Assembly (NCBI RefSeq): GCF_037482845.1
Contig: NZ_JBBHJW010000001.1
Span: 248,001-312,000, forward strand
DNA from: Paucibacter_B soli
GTDB lineage: Bacteria; Pseudomonadota; Gammaproteobacteria; Burkholderiales; Burkholderiaceae_C
Length of the DNA: 64,000 nucleotides
Reading direction: 5' to 3'
A program made the translations under genes and the position numbers. The notes beneath the pieces are model-generated. The model did not search any database, was not told the DNA's origin, and saw only the letters and a program-made list of their open reading frames with translations. Of the stretch, positions 24,847 through 32,666 are shown one piece after another; the first letter of the stretch is position 1, and every line of letters begins with the position of its first letter.

Positions 24847-25510
24847 TGGCGCGCAGCAGATCGCTGCGCGATAGAAAGCCCTCCACCGCCCCACCCTCGC
24901 CCACCACCGGCAGGCCCGGCAGGCGCAGGTCCAGCAGCAGCTGCGCCACCTCGCGCAAGGGCGTGTCCAGATGCGCGCTGGGGATGGGCGTCCACATCAG
25001 CGCCGCCACCGGCAGCGCGAGGCGATCCTTCCACAGCTGCGGATCGAACACCTCGGGGGTATCGAAGGCACGCAGCGGCAACAGATCGGCGCGTGAAATC
25101 AGCCCCACCAGGCGCTGGCGCGCGTCCAGCACCGGCGCCTGCCCATGGCCGCGCTGCGCCAGCAGGCGCCAGGCCTCGGCCACGCTCGCCCCCACCGGCA
25201 CCGACAGCACCTCGCGGCTCATCAGTTGCTGCACCAGGCTCAGCGCCTGACGCTCGGCCTGCCCCTGCTGGGTCTGGGCATAGGCTGCCAGGGCCTGGCG
25301 TGGTGCGCGCTCGCCGCCACGGCCGAGCCGGCCGTAGTCACCGCCGGGCACCGGAAGGCCGCGCACGATGGAAGGCAGCAAGGCCTGCTCGTTGCGCCCG
25401 ATCGCCGCCGCGGCGCGCACCCGCGCCACCGCCTGCACCGGCGCCAGTTCGCGCACGCCGTCCAGGCTGCCGCTGTAGACGCGTCCGTTAAGGCCGTAGA
25501 CCGTGAACAT
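24812..25510 (-). CDS. Tandem CBS-domain protein
   Basis: 232 residues. Two CBS domains occupy the C-terminal half: MSREVLSVPVGASVAEAW with VGLISRADLL (about 98-145) and MWTPIPSAHLDTPLREVAQL with GFLSRSDLLRAI (about 172-225). The N-terminal 95 residues (MFTVYGLNGRVYSGSLDGV) are typical of a Burkholderiales CBS family. CBS pairs bind adenine nucleotides. The ATG shares one base with the stop of the diguanylate cyclase gene (TGATG), so the two are translationally coupled, hinting that nucleotide sensing and c-di-GMP synthesis are linked. The 3' end overlaps the EAL gene on the other strand. Confidence 0.83.
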   Translation of the reverse strand: MFTVYGLNGRVYSGSLDGVRELAPVQAVARVRAAAAIGRNEQALLPSIVRGLPVPGGDYGRLGRGGERAPRQALAAYAQTQQGQAERQALSLVQQLMSREVLSVPVGASVAEAWRLLAQRGHGQAPVLDARQRLVGLISRADLLPLRAFDTPEVFDPQLWKDRLALPVAALMWTPIPSAHLDTPLREVAQLLLDLRLPGLPVVGEGGAVEGFLSRSDLLRAITRQPPLDLWS

Positions 25511-26682
25511 CAGCCCGGCTCGCTTTCTTCTTCGCCTACCAACTCCACGCGGTTGCGGCCCAGCCGTTTGGCCTGGTACATGGCGCGGTCGGCCGCCGCA
25601 ATGAGCGACTCGGGGCTGTCCGCCTCGCCCAACCGATGGCCGCACACGCCAATGCTGATGGTGACGGCGATCTGCTGGCCGCCCCAGGGGGTGGAAGTCT
25701 GCTGCACCGCCAGACGCAGCGCATCGGCCAGCACGCGGGCGCCCTCGGCCTGCGTGTCGGGCAGCAGCACGAGGAATTCCTCGCCTCCGAAGCGACCGAT
25801 CTGATCCTGCGCGCGCAGCCGGCTGGCCAGTGTCTGCGCCACCTGGCGCAGCACGGCGTCACCGGCCTGGTGGCCATGGTTGTCATTGACGGACTTGAAG
25901 TGATCTATGTCCAACATCAGCACCGACAGCCATTGCTCCTGGCGCCTTGCCCGCGCCACGCTGCTGTGCAGCAGATCCAGGATGGCACGCCGGTTCGCCA
26001 GCCCGGTGAGCACATCGCGCATCGCGAGCTCGAAGCTGCGCCGCTCGGCGCGCTCAAGATTCATGTAGACAAAGCCCAGGCCGAAGCTCAGCACCGCCAC
26101 CATCGCGACCAGCGCCAGCGCGGTCTGCCAGCGCTGATTGGCGAGCGCATCGCCGGCATCCAGCAAGCCCAGCAGCATGGCCAGGAGGCGCAACAGCAGC
26201 ATGCTGCCCAACACCGCCGCACCCGTCACCAGCATCCAGCGCCCGCGCCCCAGCACCGGCCGGCGCCGACTCAGCAGCACCTGCAGCACCAGCGCCAGCT
26301 GCGCCGGGAACAGCGTGCCGCCAACGATCACGCGGGCTCGGTAGGCGTCGATGAACAAGGCATACAGGCCCAGGGACAACAGCACCGGCAGCACCATCAG
26401 CAAGGGCCTGGGCCGGATGCCCTGGAAGCGCCACAGCGACAACAGCATGAGTGCAAAGGCCAGCGCGAGTACCCCGTTGCCCAGCACCACCGACCAATAT
26501 TCGCCGATCGCGCCACGAAAGCCATACAGCACATTGCTGAGCGCCAAGGCACACATGGTGGCGGCCCAGGACCACAGCGCCTCGCTGCGGCGCTGCCCCC
26601 AGGCCATCACGCCCACCCAACCCGCCATCACGAAGGCCACGACGGTCACCACCAGGAAGAGGGTCGGCATGTCCAAGGGCAT
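25510..26682 (-). CDS. Membrane-bound diguanylate cyclase (GGDEF)
   Basis: 390 residues. The first 210 hold about six or seven transmembrane helices (for example LFLVVTVVAFVMAGWVGVMA). A GGDEF domain follows (DVLTGLANRRA at 223-233; LDIDHFKSVNDNHGH). The active site GGEEF at 299-303 is intact, and RAQD at 290-293 is placed exactly five residues before it, the spacing of the allosteric inhibitory I-site. It should make c-di-GMP from GTP with product inhibition. It is cotranscribed with the CBS gene. The ATG at 26682 has only a weak ribosome site; a second in-frame ATG lies four codons on. Confidence 0.9.
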   Translation of the reverse strand: MPLDMPTLFLVVTVVAFVMAGWVGVMAWGQRRSEALWSWAATMCALALSNVLYGFRGAIGEYWSVVLGNGVLALAFALMLLSLWRFQGIRPRPLLMVLPVLLSLGLYALFIDAYRARVIVGGTLFPAQLALVLQVLLSRRRPVLGRGRWMLVTGAAVLGSMLLLRLLAMLLGLLDAGDALANQRWQTALALVAMVAVLSFGLGFVYMNLERAERRSFELAMRDVLTGLANRRAILDLLHSSVARARRQEQWLSVLMLDIDHFKSVNDNHGHQAGDAVLRQVAQTLASRLRAQDQIGRFGGEEFLVLLPDTQAEGARVLADALRLAVQQTSTPWGGQQIAVTISIGVCGHRLGEADSPESLIAAADRAMYQAKRLGRNRVELVGEEESEPG

Positions 26683-26751
26683 GGCCCATTCTATGCACCC
26701 GGCAGTGGCGGCCCATGCCGGCGCATGGGCGCGCCAGCGTCTACACGCCCC

Positions 26752-27219
26752 TCAGGCGCTGCGGCCCGAACGTGCCACTTCCTCGTAGGCCTTGAGTCCG
26801 ACGTTGAGGCCATTCGCGGCGGCGGCCTTTTCCTCGGCGATCAACTCGGCCAGGGATTTCGGATGCTTGAAGTCGTAGGCCTGCTGCTCGAACTCGGTGA
26901 CGCTGCCGTCCTTGTTGCCATCGGCGGGCTCAAAGGCCGCCTCGGGCTTGCTGTTGCTGCTGGCCTGCGCGCTTGCGCCGGCTTCGGCGCTGGGCTGGGC
27001 CGGCGCGGTCTTGGCCGGCTGGCTGGCCACGGCCTGCTCGGCCAGCTTGGCGCCCTGCTGGGAAATCTGCACCACCGTGGTGTCTTCGTCGGTGGCGGGC
27101 TTGTTGGTGATCGCGGCTTCCTGACGCTTCAGGGCCTCGTCGGTATGTGGGCGCTGGGTCAGGGCGCTGCTTGCCGTGCTGACCGTGGCGACGCTGGTAC
27201 TCGGTATTGAAGTGACCAT
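26752..27219 (-). CDS. Hypothetical protein with a single EF-hand-like motif
   Basis: 155 residues, not recognised as a known family. No signal peptide or membrane helix is seen. The N-terminal 25 residues are Ser/Thr/Val-rich (VTSIPSTSVATVSTASSAL), the middle is Ala/Pro/Ser-rich and probably disordered, and near residues 99-112 there is DGNKDGSVTEFEQQ, an EF-hand-like calcium loop. The C-terminus (SLAELIAEEKAAA) is helical. The start is fixed by an AGGAG 7 bp before the ATG. Gene density and codon use match the neighbours. The tail ALxRPxTxEALxRQ region gives no clear functional clue. Confidence 0.68.
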   Translation of the reverse strand: MVTSIPSTSVATVSTASSALTQRPHTDEALKRQEAAITNKPATDEDTTVVQISQQGAKLAEQAVASQPAKTAPAQPSAEAGASAQASSNSKPEAAFEPADGNKDGSVTEFEQQAYDFKHPKSLAELIAEEKAAAANGLNVGLKAYEEVARSGRSA

Positions 27220-27223
27220 GATG

Positions 27224-27243
27224 AGCTCCTCAAACAGGAGGCT
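27224..27243 (-). promoter_or_regulatory. Hairpin sequestering the ribosome binding site of the EF-hand-like gene
   Basis: In the transcript orientation CTCCT is separated from AGGAG by the five bases GTTTG. The right arm is the Shine-Dalgarno sequence of the gene at 26752-27219. The flanks extend the pairing by three more bases with a one-base bulge. This would partly hide the ribosome site, as in simple RNA thermometers or translational switches, but the short stem may be chance. Confidence 0.3.
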
Positions 27244-27332
27244 GCGGGGCGGGAAGTCCGGGGTGCGATACAGGCACCAGGGGCACTGAGGCCCCGCCCA
27301 TACGCAGGTTTTCGGCAAGGCCGGGCCAGACT

Positions 27333-27806
27333 TTAACCCGGCACGGGCAGCGCGGTCTCGTACTTGACCTCGCGCAGCACCACATTGCTGCGCACGCTGG
27401 CCACACCCGGCACCTTGAAGACGCGGCTCTGCAGGAACTGGTCGTAGGCCTTCATGTCGGGCACCACCACCTTGATCACATAGTCGGCCTCGCCGGTGAT
27501 GCCATGGCATTCGATGATCTCGCGGCTGGCCTGCACCAACTGCTCGAACTGCTCCACCGCACCCTCGCTGTGTCGCACCAGGCTCACATTGGCCAGCACG
27601 CAGATCGACAGGCCCAGCTTCTCGCGGTCCACCAGGGCCACATGGCGGCGTATCACGCCGCTCTCTTCCAGCTCCTTGATGCGCCGCCACACCGGCGTGG
27701 CCGAGAGCCCCACCTTGTCGGCCAGCTGCTGGGTGCTCTGGCGCCCGTCGGCCTGCAGGGCCTCAAGAATCTGGCGCGTGGCGCGATCAAAACGTTCATT
27801 TCCCAT
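27333..27806 (-). CDS. Lrp/AsnC family transcriptional regulator
   Basis: 157 residues. An N-terminal helix-turn-helix (LEALQADGRQSTQQLADKVG, then LSATPVWRRIKELEESGVI) is followed by the RAM/AsnC_trans_reg effector domain (HGITGEADYVIKVVVPDM). Such proteins sense amino acids or their keto acids. It is divergent from the indolepyruvate oxidoreductase gene, with a 17-bp palindrome in the 123-bp gap, so it probably regulates that gene and itself, perhaps responding to aromatic or branched amino acids. AAAGGTGG precedes the ATG at 27806. Upstream in-frame starts would run through the operator. Confidence 0.9.
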   Translation of the reverse strand: MGNERFDRATRQILEALQADGRQSTQQLADKVGLSATPVWRRIKELEESGVIRRHVALVDREKLGLSICVLANVSLVRHSEGAVEQFEQLVQASREIIECHGITGEADYVIKVVVPDMKAYDQFLQSRVFKVPGVASVRSNVVLREVKYETALPVPG

Positions 27807-27818
27807 ATCAACCACCTT

Positions 27819-27835
27819 TGAGAGGAATTCTCTCA
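27819..27835. promoter_or_regulatory. Palindromic operator for the Lrp-type regulator
   Basis: TGAGAGGAATTCTCTCA has perfect 6-bp arms (TGAGAG / CTCTCA) around GAATT. Its position is 13 bp upstream of the lrp ATG and about 95 bp upstream of the oxidoreductase start. A TTGACA (27845-27850) lies just to the right, suitable as a -35 element for rightward transcription, though no good -10 is evident. AT-centred palindromes of this length are usual for Lrp/AsnC dimers. Confidence 0.55.
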
Positions 27836-27929
27836 TTGACCCGGTTGACACAAGCGATGCAAGTAACAAACTCTCGGCTGCCTGGCCAAGAATCTGCTCC
27901 CTGCATAGAACACCTCAGGAGACCGGCCC

Positions 27930-30900
27930 ATGTCCACCCCCGCACTGCGCGACTACAAGCTTTCGGACAACCTGGGCGCACGCTCGGGCCAGGTCTTTCT
28001 CACCGGCACGCAGGCCCTGGTGCGCCTGCTGCTGGCACAGAAGGCGCTGGACGAGCGCGCCGGGCTGAAGACGGCCGGTTTCGTCTCGGGTTACCGCGGC
28101 TCTCCGCTGGGCATGGTGGACCAGCAGCTCTGGAAGGCCAAGAAGTTCCTGGACGCGGCGCAGATCAACTTCCTGCCCGCCATCAACGAAGACCTGGCCG
28201 CCACCGCCTGCCTGGGCGTGCAGCGGGTGGCGCTGGACCCCAAGCGTACGGTGGATGGCGTGTTCGCCATGTGGTACGGCAAGGGCCCCGGCGTGGACCG
28301 CTCGGGCGACGCGCTCAAGCATGGCAATGTCTATGGCACATCCACCCAGGGTGGTGTGCTGGTGGTGTGCGGCGACGACCATGGCTGCGTCTCCAGCAGC
28401 ACGCCGCACCAGAGCGACCAGGCGCTGCAGGCCTGGAGCATGCCCATCGTGCATCCGGCCAACGTGGCCGAGTACCTGGAGTTCGGGCTCTACGGCTGGG
28501 CACTGAGCCGCTTCTCGGGCGCCTGGGTGGGCTTCAAGGCGATCTCCGAAGTGGTGGAGTCGGGCATGACGGTGGACCTGGACAGCGTGCCGCTGGACTT
28601 CGAGCTGCCGGTGGACCATGTTCCTCCGACCAATCTGCACATCCGCGCCGTGGACCTGCCCTCGCTGGAGCTGGAAACCCGACTGGCGCACAAGCTCGAC
28701 GCGGTGCGCGCCTTTGCCAAGCTCAACAGCATCGACAAACACATCGTCGTGAGCCCGCGCGCCACGCTGGGCATCGTCACCGTCGGCAAGGCGCATTACG
28801 ACTTCATGGAGGTGTTGCGCCGCCTCGACCTGGACCCCAACGCCCTGGCCGCGGCCGGCGTGCGTGTCTACAAGGTGGGCCTGGTCTATCCGCTCGAAGC
28901 CACCCGCATGGCCGAATTCGCCCAGGGCCTGACCGACATGCTGGTGATCGAGGAAAAAGGCCCGGTGGTGGAGCGCCAGATCAAGGAGCTGCTCTACCAC
29001 CTGCCCGACGCCCAGCGCCCGCGTGTGGTCGGCAAGACCGATGAACATGGCGCGCCGGTGCTCTCGGCCTTGGGCGAGCTGCGCCCCTCGCGCATCATGG
29101 GCACGGTGGCCGACTGGCTGGCCCGCCTGAACCCGGCGCTGGATCTCCGCCATCTGGTGGTGGACTTCCTCACCCCCTGCCTGCTGTCCAACGAGGCCGA
29201 CGGCGTGCGCCGCCAGCCCTACTTCTGCTCGGGCTGCCCGCACAACACCTCCACCAAGCTGCCCGAGGGCTCGCGGGCGCTCGCCGGCATCGGCTGCCAC
29301 TTCATGGCCAGCTGGATGGAGCGCGGCACCTCGGGCCTGATCCAGATGGGCGCCGAGGGCGTGGACTGGGCCGCGCACAGCCGCTTCACCACCGAGAAGC
29401 ATGTGTTCCAGAACCTCGGCGACGGCACCTACTACCACAGCGGTTATCTGGCGATACGCCAGGCCATCGCCGCCAAGACCAATATCACCTACAAAATCCT
29501 CTACAACGACGCCGTGGCGATGACTGGCGGCCAGCCGGTGGACGGATCGACCAGCGTGCCGCAGATCGCGCGCCAGGTCGAGGCCGAGGGCGTCAAGCGC
29601 CTGGTGGTGCTCTCCGACGAGATCGGCAAGTACGACGGACACCACGGCCTCTTCCCCGCCGGCACCACGTTTCACGACCGCAGCGAGCTCGACAAGGTGC
29701 AGCGCGAGTTGCGTGAGATCGAGGGCGTCACCGTCCTCATCTACGACCAGACCTGCGCCGCCGAAAAGCGCCGCCGTCGCAAGAAAAAAGAGTTCTACGA
29801 CCCACCCAAGCGCATCTTCATCAACGAGGCGGTGTGCGAGGGCTGCGGCGATTGCGGCCAGGCCAGCAACTGCCTCTCGGTGGTGCCGGTGGAAACCGAT
29901 TGGGGCCGCAAGCGCGCCATCGAGCAAAGCTCCTGCAACAAGGATTTCTCCTGCGTCAACGGCTTCTGCCCCAGCTTTGTCTCGGTGCATGGCGCCCAGC
30001 TGAAGAAGCGCGCTGGCGCCAGCTACAGCCCGCAAGACCTGGCACGCGAACTCGCCGCCATCAGCGCGCCCGCTCCCTGGGACTGGACCGGCCCCTTCGA
30101 CCTGCTGGTGACCGGCGTGGGCGGCACCGGTGTGGTGACGGTGGGTGCACTCGTCTCGATGGCCGCGCATCTGGAAGGCAAGCAGGCCTCGGTGCTGGAC
30201 TTCATGGGCTTTGCGCAAAAGGGCGGCTCGGTGCTGTCCTTTGTGCGCGTGGCGCCGACCCAGGACCTGCTGAACCAGGTGCGCATCGACACCCAGCAGG
30301 CCGATGTGCTCTTGGCCTGCGATATGGTGGTGGGCGCCAGCCCCGATGCGCTGGGCACCGTCAAGCCCGGCCGCACCGTGATCCTGGCCAACACCCATGA
30401 GCTGCCCACCGCCGGTTTCGTTCGCAACCCCGATGCCAGCCTGCATGCGCCGGGCCTCTTGGCCAAGATGCAGCATGCGGTGGGCGGGCAGGCCGACTTG
30501 CTGAGCACGGTGGATGCACAGGCCATCGCCCAGCAGCTGATGGGCGACACCATGCCCAGCAACATCATCATGCTGGGCGCTTGCTGGCAGCGCGGCCTGA
30601 TCCCCTTGAGCGAGGCGGCGCTGATGCGCGCCATCGAACTCAACGGCGTGGCGGTGGAGGGCAACAAGACTGCCTTTGCGCTGGGCCGCCTGGCCATCGC
30701 AGCGCCCGACGCGCTGCGCCGCCTGGCCGGCACGCCGCAAGGCTTGGTGCAGGTGCTGAACTTCGACAAGCTCGATGGCGAGGATGGCCTGATCGCACGC
30801 CGCGTGGCCTTCCTGACCGACTACCAGGACAGCGCCTATGCCAGCCGCTATCTGGCCCTGGTGGAACGCGTGCGCAAGGCCGAGGCGCAGCTGGGCGAAC

Positions 30901-31481
30901 CAGGCAAGGCCGAGCGCCTGACCAAGGCGGTGGCACGCTACTACGCCAAGTTGCTGGCGATCAAGGACGAGTACGAGGTGGCGCGCCTCTACACCGATGG
31001 CAAGTTTGAAAAGGCCATGAAGGAACAGTTCGAGAACTGGGACTCTTTATCCTTCCACATGGCCCCGCCCCTGCTGTCAAAACCTGGCCCCGACGGCCGC
31101 GCCAAGAAGCTGGAACTGGGCGGCTGGACCTTCAAGGCCTTCCAGGCCCTGGCCAAGCTGAAGGGTCTGCGCGGTGGCGCGCTGGACCTCTTCGGCAAGA
31201 CCGAGGAGCGCCGCATGGAGCGTCAGCTGATCGCCGACTACGAAGCCCTGGTCGACGAACTGCTGAAGCAACTCAGCGCCGACAAGCTCGATCTGGCCGT
31301 CAAGCTCGCCCGCCTGCCCGAAACCATACGCGGCTACGGCCATGTCAAGCTGGCCAATGTGGCAACGGTGCGCGCCCAGTGGAAGGACCTGCTGGATCGC
31401 TTCCATGGCCGTGCAGTGGAGCCGGTGGCGCAGGTGGTGATGACGATGCCGCAGCGGGTGAAGGGGGTGGCGGAGTTGTGA
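27930..31481 (+). CDS. Indolepyruvate ferredoxin oxidoreductase, fused alpha-beta form
   Basis: 1183 residues. This single-chain enzyme joins the IorA-like and IorB-like parts: N-terminal pyrimidine-binding domain (LTGTQALVRLLLAQ, SGYRGSPLGMVDQQ), a thiamine-diphosphate-binding middle (PYFCSGCPHNTSTKLPEG, GIGCHFMASW), an iron-sulfur cysteine cluster near residue 630 (CEGCGDCGQASNC, then CNKDFSCVNGFCPSF), and a gamma-type domain (GVGGTGVVTVGALVSMAAH). It oxidatively decarboxylates aryl- or branched-chain 2-oxo acids to acyl-CoA with reduction of ferredoxin. AGGAG 8 bp upstream fixes the start. The divergent Lrp gene suggests control by amino acids. Length is normal for proteobacterial fused forms. 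Confidence 0.93.
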   Translation: MSTPALRDYKLSDNLGARSGQVFLTGTQALVRLLLAQKALDERAGLKTAGFVSGYRGSPLGMVDQQLWKAKKFLDAAQINFLPAINEDLAATACLGVQRVALDPKRTVDGVFAMWYGKGPGVDRSGDALKHGNVYGTSTQGGVLVVCGDDHGCVSSSTPHQSDQALQAWSMPIVHPANVAEYLEFGLYGWALSRFSGAWVGFKAISEVVESGMTVDLDSVPLDFELPVDHVPPTNLHIRAVDLPSLELETRLAHKLDAVRAFAKLNSIDKHIVVSPRATLGIVTVGKAHYDFMEVLRRLDLDPNALAAAGVRVYKVGLVYPLEATRMAEFAQGLTDMLVIEEKGPVVERQIKELLYHLPDAQRPRVVGKTDEHGAPVLSALGELRPSRIMGTVADWLARLNPALDLRHLVVDFLTPCLLSNEADGVRRQPYFCSGCPHNTSTKLPEGSRALAGIGCHFMASWMERGTSGLIQMGAEGVDWAAHSRFTTEKHVFQNLGDGTYYHSGYLAIRQAIAAKTNITYKILYNDAVAMTGGQPVDGSTSVPQIARQVEAEGVKRLVVLSDEIGKYDGHHGLFPAGTTFHDRSELDKVQRELREIEGVTVLIYDQTCAAEKRRRRKKKEFYDPPKRIFINEAVCEGCGDCGQASNCLSVVPVETDWGRKRAIEQSSCNKDFSCVNGFCPSFVSVHGAQLKKRAGASYSPQDLARELAAISAPAPWDWTGPFDLLVTGVGGTGVVTVGALVSMAAHLEGKQASVLDFMGFAQKGGSVLSFVRVAPTQDLLNQVRIDTQQADVLLACDMVVGASPDALGTVKPGRTVILANTHELPTAGFVRNPDASLHAPGLLAKMQHAVGGQADLLSTVDAQAIAQQLMGDTMPSNIIMLGACWQRGLIPLSEAALMRAIELNGVAVEGNKTAFALGRLAIAAPDALRRLAGTPQGLVQVLNFDKLDGEDGLIARRVAFLTDYQDSAYASRYLALVERVRKAEAQLGEPGKAERLTKAVARYYAKLLAIKDEYEVARLYTDGKFEKAMKEQFENWDSLSFHMAPPLLSKPGPDGRAKKLELGGWTFKAFQALAKLKGLRGGALDLFGKTEERRMERQLIADYEALVDELLKQLSADKLDLAVKLARLPETIRGYGHVKLANVATVRAQWKDLLDRFHGRAVEPVAQVVMTMPQRVKGVAEL

Positions 31482-31488
31482 GCGGCCA

Positions 31489-31508
31489 GCATCAGCCCGG
31501 GCTGATGC
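31489..31508. repeat. Perfect 20-bp palindrome downstream of the oxidoreductase gene
   Basis: GCATCAGCCCGGGCTGATGC is fully self-complementary and starts 7 bp after the oxidoreductase stop codon. RNA would fold with a minimal loop. No T-run follows, so it is not a standard intrinsic terminator. A processing, mRNA-end-stabilising or protein-binding role is possible. Confidence 0.5.
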
Positions 31509-31551
31509 GCATCAATGCAGCACCCCGCCGCGCGCATTACCCTGCGCACTC

Positions 31552-31755
31552 ATGGCCAAGAAGTTCCCAATCAACCCAAGCAACCCACACCGCCTGTGCT
31601 GGGGCTGTGACCGCTATTGCCCCAGCGACAGCATGGCCTGCGGCAATGGCTCGGACCGCACTCAGCATCCGGTGGAACTGTTTGGCGAGGACTGGGCCGA
31701 ATGGCAGGCGCCGCAGGCGCAGCCCGGGCCATTGGGCAAGACCGACGCCGATTAA
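31552..31755 (+). CDS. DUF3079 family small cysteine-rich protein
   Basis: 67 residues. Recognised as DUF3079 by MAKKFPINPSNPHRLCWGCD, RYCPSDSMACGNGS and HPVELFGEDW. Four cysteines spaced CxxCxxxC...C suggest a zinc or similar metal site. The function of the family is unknown. It lies 70 bp downstream of the oxidoreductase on the same strand, after the palindrome, so cotranscription is possible but not shown. Confidence 0.85.
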   Translation: MAKKFPINPSNPHRLCWGCDRYCPSDSMACGNGSDRTQHPVELFGEDWAEWQAPQAQPGPLGKTDAD

Positions 31756-31868
31756 GGCCTGCTTGTCGCCGTTTCCTGCCACGGCAGCTGCCGCACCGCC
31801 AGCCCGCGCCTAACTGTCTATCATGCGCGCTGCACAAGCCCTTCCTGCCTCGGCTGCCTCGCCCCGCC

Positions 31869-32615
31869 ATGTCCCCAATCCCGCCATCCTGCATTTCGAG
31901 ATGGACTGCAGCGCTGCTGTTAGGCGTCTCGTCCTGCGCATGGGCTGCTCCCGCGGTGCCGCTGTGCGCCAGTGAGTTCCCGCCCTACAGCGGCGCACAG
32001 CTGCCAGGCCAGGGCGTGATGATCGAGCTCGCGGCGCAGGCCTTCAAGCGCCAGGGCCTGCAAGCCAGCGCGAGCTTCATGCCCTGGGCGCGTGTCATCA
32101 AGCTTGGCGAGCAGGGGGCATGCATCATCGTGGGCATTTGGCGCAACGAGCAGCGCGATCAGCTCTACAGCTATTCGCGCCCCATGCTGCGGCAGGAGCT
32201 GGGCTTTTTTGCGCGTATGGGCTCGGCGCCCGACCTGCGCCGCCTGCAAGACCTGCGGTTGGGTGTCGAGCGTGGCAGCTATGTCTCAGCCGAGCTGCAG
32301 GAACCCGGCCTGCAGATTGATTTGGCCAGCGATCAGAAAGGCAACTTCCGGAAACTGGCGCTGGGCCGTGTTGACCTGGTCTTTTCAGAACGCGCAACCG
32401 GCCAGTTCCTGCTGGCCGCCGAGCCCGAGCTGGGGCGCCAGATCGAATGGAGGGCGCCACGGCTGGAGTTCAAGAACGCCCACCTGGCGATGTCCAAGAA
32501 CCATCCCCAGGCACGCGCATGGCTGGATGCTTTCGATCTAGGCCTGGCCGCGATGAAGGCCGACGGCAGCTATGCCCGGCTGCTCGCCAGAGCCAGCATC
32601 AGCCAGGCCGACTGA
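31869..32615 (+). CDS. Periplasmic solute-binding protein, amino-acid type (SBP_bac_3-like)
   Basis: 248 residues. It has a signal peptide (SRWTAALLLGVSSCAWA, cleavage near AWA|AP), then VPLCASEFPPYSG, GVMIELAAQAFKRQG, VGIWRNEQRDQLYSYSRP and the C-terminal LAAMKADGSYARLLARA. This is the pattern of family-3 extracellular binding proteins and of short orphan relatives without ABC partners. No permease or ATPase gene is adjacent. Cys residues in LCASE and GACIIVG could form a disulfide. The ATG at 31869 is chosen because it begins the signal peptide; the open frame extends upstream across the previous gene. Confidence 0.8.
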   Translation: MSPIPPSCISRWTAALLLGVSSCAWAAPAVPLCASEFPPYSGAQLPGQGVMIELAAQAFKRQGLQASASFMPWARVIKLGEQGACIIVGIWRNEQRDQLYSYSRPMLRQELGFFARMGSAPDLRRLQDLRLGVERGSYVSAELQEPGLQIDLASDQKGNFRKLALGRVDLVFSERATGQFLLAAEPELGRQIEWRAPRLEFKNAHLAMSKNHPQARAWLDAFDLGLAAMKADGSYARLLARASISQAD

Positions 32616-32666
32616 CTGACTAATTGGTTGCTTGCCCGATCGATTGGCGCACCCTGGCTAGCGCCT

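Noticed and set aside
26712..26729. Hairpin CCCATGC / GCATGGG between the EF-hand-like gene and the diguanylate cyclase
   Set aside because: No U-tract, short stem; could be a chance repeat in GC-rich DNA, so it is not called a terminator.
27915..30740. Long open frame antisense to the indolepyruvate oxidoreductase
   Set aside because: Ala/Gly/His/Arg-rich composition without motifs, explained by GC-biased third positions of the real gene.
31552..31755. DUF3079 protein as a ferredoxin partner of the oxidoreductase
   Set aside because: Cysteine spacing does not match a 4Fe-4S ferredoxin; kept as DUF3079 with unknown function.
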